Shown here in pieces: positions 1-3,982 of a DNA stretch of 6,161 nucleotides; positions within the stretch are counted from its first letter, which is position 1, and the number at the start of each line of letters is the position of its first letter. The translations under genes were made by a program, and so were the position numbers. Under the pieces are notes generated by a model. That model searched no databases. It saw nothing but the letters and a program-made list of their open reading frames with translations, and had not been told where the DNA came from. The DNA is from an uncultured Saprospiraceae bacterium (lineage in GTDB: Bacteria; Bacteroidota; Bacteroidia; Chitinophagales; Saprospiraceae), in assembly GCA_937959095.1 (NCBI GenBank), contig CALGLY010000382.1, positions 1 to 6,161 of the forward strand, read 5' to 3'.

Positions 1-922
1 TCACGCATTGGTTGGTTGTATTTGCAGGACTAATCGTTGGCGTTAATTGTTCGGTGTCGCCGATATCCATAGTTGCAGTAGCTGGTGCTAAAGAAACGCC
101 CGTAACCCCTACACCTGAAGTAGTCGTTTCCGTAATACTAAAATTTGCATAACGCACTTCTTCATCCCGCAAATCAGCTGGGACATTCAGGCTGCGGTAA
201 ATCCCCCATTTTGGGCGGATGAAATCTGCGCCACATCTCCAAACGTTGATATTGTTATCGCTATGCTGAAATAAGGAAACGCCATCGCTTACTCTTTTTA
301 TATCTATTGAATAAGAACCTGGATTAGTATAAGTTATCGTCTCTACTGCTTCCACCCCTACGCCTTTGAAAGGATCGAGGTCAGCAGAGTAAATGGTGCT
401 TTGAGAGCCGAACTCTGCATAGCGTAACTCCAATTTGTCAGGTGTACCTTTTCGTGCCGTGAAGGTAATCATCGGCATATTATCATCAGGATCATTTACT
501 GATTTGAGCTGATGCAAATGCGTGAAACTTGAGGAGGATTGAAAACCCGCAGGGAGCTTGAATTTCCATTTGTATTCTACGGTTTCTCCTACTACGCCTA
601 GCAAGTTGGCTGGCGATTGGTCGTAAGTTTTGATTTCGTTGCGTTGTCGATCCTGACTTCCGCAACGATCATCGTCTTCATTGACATGAATAAAAAATTG
701 AAAAGCATTATCGCCTAAGTCAGTATCAAAAACTTCAGTGATATGATCTCCAAAAGCAGCATGACCACAATCGGGTACTTCAACTGGATTGTAGCCTGGT
801 GCCAGTACATTAGTAATGAGGTCGTAAGTGGGAACACCTGCTGGCCCGTCTGCATCCAAGGTCACTTGTGCCTGTGCATAAAAGGACAGCAATAGCAGTG
901 GTAGTAGTAAGCGAGTAATCAT
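1..922 (-). CDS. Secreted polysaccharide-lyase-like jelly-roll protein with BIG2 domain (5' part only)
   Basis: The 307 codons present are open throughout; the gene continues past the window edge. Residues 1-18 form a signal peptide (MITR, a leucine-rich core, then AQA, with cleavage likely before Gln19). Residues 20-265 look like a concanavalin/heparin-lyase-type beta jelly roll. They carry RQRNEIKTY (92-100), a WKFKLP strand (119-124), HLHQLK (135-140) and RPKWGIYRS (236-244). These resemble the R-x-E, Q/H and K-x-G-x-Y strand motifs of jelly-roll polysaccharide lyases, so a role in binding or cleaving an acidic polysaccharide outside the cell is inferred; substrate and activity are not shown. 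From about residue 271 a bacterial Ig-like BIG2 repeat begins (VTGVSLAPATATMDIGDTEQ, then SPANTTNQ) and is cut off. In this phylum such proteins often end in a type IX secretion sorting domain, which would lie outside the window. The ATG at 922-920 opens directly into the signal peptide. A non-catalytic carbohydrate-binding role is possible. Confidence 0.85.
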   Translation of the reverse strand, partial: MITRLLLPLLLLSFYAQAQVTLDADGPAGVPTYDLITNVLAPGYNPVEVPDCGHAAFGDHITEVFDTDLGDNAFQFFIHVNEDDDRCGSQDRQRNEIKTYDQSPANLLGVVGETVEYKWKFKLPAGFQSSSSFTHLHQLKSVNDPDDNMPMITFTARKGTPDKLELRYAEFGSQSTIYSADLDPFKGVGVEAVETITYTNPGSYSIDIKRVSDGVSLFQHSDNNINVWRCGADFIRPKWGIYRSLNVPADLRDEEVRYANFSITETTTSGVGVTGVSLAPATATMDIGDTEQLTPTISPANTTNQCV

Positions 923-1100
923 GTTTGATTAGATTTAAGATACTTCAGGAAAAACAGGGGATAGTATTTTACCGTAAGTTCTTAGTGAATTTAATTGAAG
1001 AAAATAGCATTCTAACTTGTCCTAAATAGTTAGTCAAGTTAAATTAATAAATTGGTCATTTTAGGCTAGTCATTTTTTGTTCTAATAAATTTTCAAAAAC

Positions 1101-1120
1101 CCTGTCTGCCGTCAGGCAGG
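1101..1120 (-). terminator. GC-rich hairpin followed by a T-tract on the minus strand
   Basis: CCTGTCTG (1101-1108) pairs with CAGGCAGG (1113-1120) around the four-base loop CCGT. This is an 8-bp stem with one G-T wobble, in strongly AT-rich surroundings. Read on the minus strand the stem is followed by GTTTTTG, which fits an intrinsic terminator for transcripts coming from the right. The same GC-rich motif type recurs at 2426-2458 and 3803-3831, so it is also a dispersed repeat. If it does terminate, it would sit between the promoter at 1346-1377 and the jelly-roll gene. Confidence 0.4.
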
Positions 1121-1300
1121 CGCGTATAGCCTAGCTAAATAAGGCTTTTTTAAGCTTTATTAGAGGAAAAAAGAGCAGCATAAAATGGCTAATTTATTAT
1201 TTTAATTTGCCTTAGTCAAACTAATAATGTCGGATAGCTTAACTAACTACTAAGAACATGTTGGGAATAGTGTAATCGGTATTTTACTAATTAGAATAGC

Positions 1301-1338
1301 AAAAATTGGTTTACCAATAAATTGGTTAACCAATTTTT
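1301..1338. promoter_or_regulatory. Tandem palindromes, candidate operator
   Basis: Two near-identical 14-base dyads lie head to tail, 16 bases apart: ATTGGTTTACCAAT (1305-1318) and ATTGGTTAACCAAT (1321-1334). The second extends to a perfect 18-base palindrome (1319-1336). The outer flanks also pair: AAAAATTGGTT (1301-1311) is the exact inverse of AACCAATTTTT (1328-1338). Two dyads about one and a half helical turns apart at the predicted start site of the adjacent minus-strand promoter suit a dimeric repressor or activator. The A-run on the left and T-run on the right mean a bidirectional terminator is the main alternative. No specific regulator is recognised. Confidence 0.45.
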
Positions 1339-1345
1339 GATAAAT

Positions 1346-1377
1346 CAAAATTAGAACAAATACTTCATACTGACAAA
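1346..1377 (-). promoter_or_regulatory. Bacteroidota-type promoter (-33 TTTG, -7 TAATTTTG)
   Basis: On the minus strand TTTG (1377-1374) is followed, after 20 bases, by TAATTTTG (1353-1346). This is an exact match to the TAnnTTTG -7 element used by the primary sigma factor of this phylum, with a -33 element at close to the usual distance. Transcription would begin around 1340 and run leftwards, so the tandem palindromes at 1301-1338 would be at the very start of the transcript. The only gene downstream on this strand is the jelly-roll protein, whose start codon lies about 420 bases away. A second TAnnTTTG match (TATATTTG, 1381-1374) overlaps the -33 element. Confidence 0.45.
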
Positions 1378-1465
1378 TATATGACTAGTTAAAAATCTAT
1401 TTTTGAGATTTAATTTGGTTTTTAAGCTTTAAATAGAGATTTTACTTGTATTTTTTTATTGATCC

Positions 1466-1546
1466 TTATCTCAATCTATCAAACTTCGCCTTATATCGAG
1501 CCAAAATATCCTCAGATTCATTGCCAAATTGTTTATGTTTTAGTAC
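1466..1546 (-). pseudogene. Possible C-terminal remnant of an unidentified gene
   Basis: A stretch of 26 codons on the minus strand ends in TAA (1468-1466). It reads like the charged helical end of a real protein (for example FGNESEDILARYKAKFDRLR) but has no start codon, and a stop precedes it immediately (1549-1547). It is somewhat less AT-rich than the surrounding spacer. Short open stretches can look protein-like by chance, and the opposite strand is also open here, so this is only a hint of a decayed gene. The family is not recognised. Confidence 0.18.
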
Positions 1547-1630
1547 TTAAATTGCAGAGCGCTCTTTAGTCGGAAAACAATTGTTATGACAAGTGTTAAT
1601 AAAGTGCTAAACCACAAATATCCGAGGTAT

Positions 1631-2365
1631 CTACACCCGATTTCCCACATAAAAAATCTGCGGATGGTATTTCAAGGAAAAATATAAATTCATCATAGAG
1701 AGTACAACATGAGCGAAAAGAGCAAGCCAGATGCTGCCTGTTTGCAAAGTCATAAAGCACATCAAGAAACCAAGTGGAATTGCACCGACGGCTTCTAATT
1801 CACCTTTCGGGATATGGGTGATGGAATAGAAGGCACAATTTAAAATAATAGCTGGCCAAACGCCTATTGCACGCACACAGGCAAAAAGGAAAAATCCTCG
1901 ATAGAGCAACTCATAGGCGATGAAATAGAGAATCCAAGTCGTCACACTTTTCAGGAGTGTACCTTTCCCCCAACTTTCATGTCTTATTTCGGGATAAATA
2001 GCGAGACTTTCGGTTTGTTTAGCCGTGCTTCGAGTCAGAAAAAAAATGACGATGACTAATCCTATTATCCAATATAACATGGATGGATACCATCTGAAAT
2101 GTATGCCATAGTCTGCCCAAGTATAAGGCGTACAACTAAAAAACACAATAGCTGGAATGACACCATACACCAATACACCTATTATGCGACGCAGCAAGAT
2201 GTGTCGCAAATGCCCATCTTCTGCACCATGCTTTCGGATAAGGTAGGTGCAAGCAGGGCTAGTTGGTAAATAGAAAAAATGAAAAATCAGAAAGCCTAAT
2301 GTAAGTAATGTTATTGCTAGGCTTATTTCTAAGTGTTCGGGCTGCCATGCGAATGAATGTTCCAT
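1631..2365 (-). CDS. CPBP-family intramembrane protease-like protein
   Basis: A 244-residue polytopic membrane protein with about six to seven hydrophobic segments (roughly 13-35, 58-78, 95-112, 138-160, 165-183, 193-208, 211-230). Its C-terminal half matches the CPBP (Abi, Rce1-like) family, whose members are intramembrane glutamic endopeptidases involved in CAAX processing, bacteriocin maturation or self-immunity. Motif 1 is Y151-E152-LLY-R156-G, motif 2 is Y180-SIT-H184, and a later His219-VVLS-223 takes the place of the usual H-xxx-N. The first glutamate of the canonical EExxxR is therefore Tyr and the late Asn is Ser. The stretch HIPKGELEAVGAIPLGFLM (184-202) looks typical of a CPBP subgroup. 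Activity may be altered or lost. Length is normal for the family. No bacteriocin or peptide gene lies nearby to suggest a substrate. The ATG at 2365 gives a short cytoplasmic-type N-terminus before the first membrane segment; no Shine-Dalgarno is visible. Confidence 0.85.
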   Translation of the reverse strand: MEHSFAWQPEHLEISLAITLLTLGFLIFHFFYLPTSPACTYLIRKHGAEDGHLRHILLRRIIGVLVYGVIPAIVFFSCTPYTWADYGIHFRWYPSMLYWIIGLVIVIFFLTRSTAKQTESLAIYPEIRHESWGKGTLLKSVTTWILYFIAYELLYRGFFLFACVRAIGVWPAIILNCAFYSITHIPKGELEAVGAIPLGFLMCFMTLQTGSIWLALFAHVVLSMMNLYFSLKYHPQIFYVGNRV

Positions 2366-2417
2366 AGATTGTGTTGAATAGTGGTGCGTAGCAATAACTT
2401 CTTTTTATTTTTTGAAC

Positions 2418-2494
2418 CTGCCTTTGCCTGCTTGCAGCAGACAAGTCGGCAGACAGGCGCAGAATTTTTTTTTAATATTCTCTGCGTTTTTGCG
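2418..2494. repeat. Composite of dispersed intergenic repeats
   Basis: A GC-rich island in the spacer between two minus-strand genes. TGCCTGCTTGC (2425-2435) pairs imperfectly with GCAGACAGGCG (2449-2459), forming a stem around an inner hairpin (CTTG 2431-2434 with CAAG 2442-2445 as an alternative fold). It is directly followed by CGCAGA (2458-2463), which is the inverse of TCTGCG (2481-2486), then TTTTTGCG. Both modules look like the short palindromic and CGCAGAG-type repeats scattered between genes in many environmental bacterial genomes. Related GC-rich palindromes are at 1101-1120 and 3803-3831. No gene is present here; short open frames across it are artefacts. Confidence 0.5.
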
Positions 2495-2497
2495 TTC

Positions 2498-2525
2498 AAA
2501 AAAAAATTGGTTACTACGAAATAAC
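2498..2525 (-). terminator. Likely intrinsic terminator of the exported propeller-like gene
   Basis: On the minus strand, 19 bases after the stop codon of the upstream gene, GTTATT (2525-2520) pairs with AGTAAC (2515-2510) around the loop TCGT, including one T-G wobble. It is followed by CAA and then nine T residues (2506-2498). A short stem with a long T-tract right after a stop codon is a standard intrinsic terminator layout, though the stem is AT-rich and weak. It suggests the protease-like gene further left is transcribed from its own promoter. Confidence 0.5.
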
Positions 2526-2544
2526 AGCGCGAAACTAAGTTTTT

Positions 2545-3345
2545 TTATTCAAAACTATACACCTGTAAGCCTGCATCGGTGTGGAGATAGAGTCTATTTT
2601 TTTGAATTTGGAATTGCTTAATCTTTTTTACTTCGAGAGGTAAAGCTACAGGACTGGTTAGCTTGGATTGCAAATGATAGCTGTGGAGGCTATCGTCTTC
2701 TAAAAATAGGAGCTGATTTTGGATGACTTGAAAGTACTCTACTTCCTTGAAATCGAGGCGAGTAAGGTAATTGGCGAAACTATCAAATACTAGAATGCCT
2801 GATTCGGAAGTATTGACGTAGACTTTATTTTCGTATTCCTGAATCTGTGTGGGATGGATGCTTTTTTGTAGTAAAAGACTTAAGTCATCGCTGCGATAGG
2901 TGATAGTGGCTTGCTGATTTATCTTTTTTAATCTAAAATCATAACTATCGTATACCCATATCTGATTTTCGGTAGATACACCGATTGTTTGTGCTTCAAA
3001 AATATAGGCATCGAGTAAGCCAATGCGTTGGGTTTCATTTAGGGTTCTATCTAAGAAAATAACGCTTAAATAATCAGGGTAAAACAAGGTAATGTTGAAA
3101 GGATCAGTTGCATTCAATACGCCAATTTCGCCAAGGGTGTTATTACTATATTCAAAAGCAAGTTTACCCCTGGGGGTGTACTTCTGTACTATGCCATTTG
3201 CCATAGCAACGTAGCTATTTTGAAGCTTATCGCTATCACATTTTTCTATGGCTTGCTCTAGGGTATATAAGGATTTGTATTGCACTTGAGCCTGTACGCC
3301 ATAACAAGTAAGAAATAAGTAGATATATGTGAAAGTTTTCGACAT
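2545..3345 (-). CDS. Exported beta-propeller-like protein of unknown function
   Basis: A 266-residue protein that I cannot assign to a named family. Residues 1-19 form a signal peptide (MSKTFTYIYLFLTCYG, then VQA, with cleavage likely before Gln20). A lipobox-like LTC at 12-14 is poor because threonine precedes the cysteine, so a soluble periplasmic or outer-surface protein is favoured over a lipoprotein. The mature part is rich in beta strands, with recurring short strand-turn-strand units reading like propeller blades: SVIFLDRTLNETQRI (94-108), QIWVYDSYDFRLKKI (128-142), KVYVNTSESGILVFDSFANY (174-193), QLLFLEDDSLHSYHL (211-225) and RLYLHTDAGLQVYSF (251-265). About five such units are visible, so the fold could be a small or open propeller; this is inference. 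There are no catalytic motifs. The ATG at 3345 leads directly into the signal peptide, supporting the start. It ends in a terminator about 20 bases after the stop and is divergent from the TamB-like gene across a 637-bp spacer. Confidence 0.8.
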   Translation of the reverse strand: MSKTFTYIYLFLTCYGVQAQVQYKSLYTLEQAIEKCDSDKLQNSYVAMANGIVQKYTPRGKLAFEYSNNTLGEIGVLNATDPFNITLFYPDYLSVIFLDRTLNETQRIGLLDAYIFEAQTIGVSTENQIWVYDSYDFRLKKINQQATITYRSDDLSLLLQKSIHPTQIQEYENKVYVNTSESGILVFDSFANYLTRLDFKEVEYFQVIQNQLLFLEDDSLHSYHLQSKLTSPVALPLEVKKIKQFQIQKNRLYLHTDAGLQVYSFE

Positions 3346-3450
3346 TCGTATTCATTTTATGCTTTGGAAACGTGGGTTGGCACATCTATAGTTTAAAAGA
3401 GGGGGAAATTGATAAAGAAATCTTAATCCTTAAGGGAGTAGGTGAAAAAA

Positions 3451-3566
3451 TTGGGGTCTTTGACAATTTTTGCATTTTCTACGAACAAAATCAAATCAAA
3501 ACGCTCATTATCAATCGCTTTTTTGATTTAATTTATGTCCGTGGCAAAAATTGTCAAAGAGCCAAA
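3451..3566. repeat. Large nested inverted repeat (MITE-like or structured RNA)
   Basis: TCTTTGACAATTTTTGC (3457-3473) is the exact inverse of GCAAAAATTGTCAAAGA (3544-3560), a perfect 17-bp arm. Beyond a small bulge TTGG (3451-3454) also pairs with CCAA (3562-3565). Inside the 70-base loop a second dyad is nested: AAATCAAAA (3493-3501) pairs with TTTTGATTT (3521-3529), and after one mismatch four more pairs follow (3488-3491 with 3531-3534). The right arm is followed by a partial direct copy (CCAAAAATTG, 3562-3571). Terminal-repeat architecture of about 116 bp suits a miniature transposable element; a long regulatory hairpin is the alternative. Target-site duplication is unclear because of flanking A-runs. 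Confidence 0.55.
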
Positions 3567-3753
3567 AATTGCGTGAAAGAACAGTGCATCCTTGCTAGCT
3601 TAGACCGACAGGAAAGGTATATGAAGATTTGATAGATTGCTTATAGCGTTCTAGTAATGGACAGTTGACATTCCCATTACTATAAACTTCAACTATTGTA
3701 CTGAAAGCAAATTAATAGTCTGTTAAAGCCACGAACTAGCGCGTTTATTTAGT

Positions 3754-3761
3754 TACTTTTG
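3754..3761 (+). promoter_or_regulatory. Possible -7 element upstream of the TamB-like gene
   Basis: TACTTTTG matches the TAnnTTTG -7 consensus of Bacteroidota on the plus strand, about 220 bases before the TamB-like start codon. No TTG or TTTG is visible at the expected distance upstream, so the call rests on the -7 box alone and could be chance in AT-rich DNA. Confidence 0.25.
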
Positions 3762-3802
3762 GGGTTATTTAAGTAAGCTCAACATATATAATGTCTTCGA
3801 CA

Positions 3803-3831
3803 AACCCGCCTGCTCCGCGAACGGGCAGGTT
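3803..3831. repeat. GC-rich imperfect palindrome, dispersed repeat
   Basis: AACCCGCCTG (3803-3812) pairs with CGGGCAGGTT (3822-3831) around a GC-rich nine-base loop. This gives a 10-bp stem with one mismatch and one wobble. The minus-strand RNA would replace the mismatch by a G-U pair. The island is strikingly GC-rich in an AT-rich spacer and resembles the elements at 1101-1120 and 2426-2458 (shared CCTGCC/GGCAGG core). No T-tract follows directly, so it is better called a repeat than a terminator. Confidence 0.5.
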
Positions 3832-3959
3832 GAAAATGGAGAATTGAAAATTATTAAAAGGCAAAATACGTAAGCTGTTTTTTATAAGGCGTTTACAAAA
3901 AAGTGTTTTTATGATTTTCAATCCATACATACAGGTTTATTAATTTTCTATTTTCAATT
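3830..3959. repeat. TTGAAAAT repeats in direct and inverted copies
   Basis: TTGAAAAT occurs at 3830-3837 and 3844-3851, and its inverse ATTTTCAA at 3914-3921 and 3950-3957. AATTGAAAAT (3842-3851) and ATTTTCAATT (3950-3959) form an exact 10-base inverted pair spanning most of the leader before the TamB-like start codon. A second alternative pairing is GAAAATTA (3846-3853) with TAATTTTC (3941-3948). The direct copies look like the low-complexity GAATTGAAAAT-type intergenic repeats common in Bacteroidota. A folded 5' leader is possible but unproven. Confidence 0.4.
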
Positions 3960-3982
3960 GACTTAACAACTAGCTGACTCGC

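Larger units (their letters stand above)
923..1630. other. Long AT-rich intergenic region with no convincing gene
   Basis: About 700 bp separates the protease-like gene's stop codon from the start of the jelly-roll gene; both are on the minus strand. No reading frame of credible length or composition was found on either strand. The region contains a minus-strand promoter (1346-1377), tandem palindromes (1301-1338), a GC-rich hairpin (1101-1120), a weaker hairpin with arms 1138-1145 and 1154-1161, a 13-base direct repeat (TTTTTAAGCTTTA at 1147-1159 and 1419-1431), a 10-base palindrome (AGAGCGCTCT, 1556-1565), and a 26-codon piece resembling the end of a protein (1466-1546). It is visibly more AT-rich than the flanking genes. 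Confidence 0.7.
3346..3982. other. Divergent intergenic region without a convincing gene
   Basis: About 640 bp between two divergent genes. It contains a nested inverted repeat (3451-3566), a possible plus-strand -7 element (3754-3761), a GC-rich palindrome (3803-3831) and a cluster of TTGAAAAT repeats (3830-3957). An 86-codon plus-strand frame starting with GTG at 3372 covers the inverted repeat but resembles no protein family and is not called as a gene. Promoters of both flanking genes must lie here unless they are transcribed from outside, but no complete -33/-7 pair was recognised. Confidence 0.65.

Noticed and set aside
1027..1249. TAGTTAGT (1027-1034) and ACTAACTA (1242-1249) as an inverted pair
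   Set aside because: Eight bases at a distance of 200 in AT-rich sequence are expected by chance.
1147..1431. 13-base direct repeat TTTTTAAGCTTTA at 1147-1159 and 1419-1431 as possible element ends
   Set aside because: The repeat is low-complexity and built around the HindIII-type palindrome AAGCTT. It has no matching inverted ends or flanking duplications, so chance in AT-rich DNA is enough.
2259..2444. 61-codon minus-strand frame
   Set aside because: It overlaps the start of the CPBP-family gene in another frame and begins in repeat sequence.
2412..2621. 69-codon plus-strand frame
   Set aside because: It runs through dispersed repeats and homopolymer tracts and then antisense to the exported protein gene; the composition is not protein-like.
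3442..3578. GTGAAA at 3442-3447 and 3573-3578 as a target-site duplication of the nested repeat
   Set aside because: The copies do not abut the best-paired ends, and the flanks are A-rich, so the match may be accidental.
3372..3632. 86-codon plus-strand frame with GTG start
   Set aside because: It overlaps the whole nested inverted repeat, starts 26 bases from a divergent gene, has an odd cysteine-rich composition, resembles no family, and its frame stays open backwards into the antisense of the neighbouring gene.
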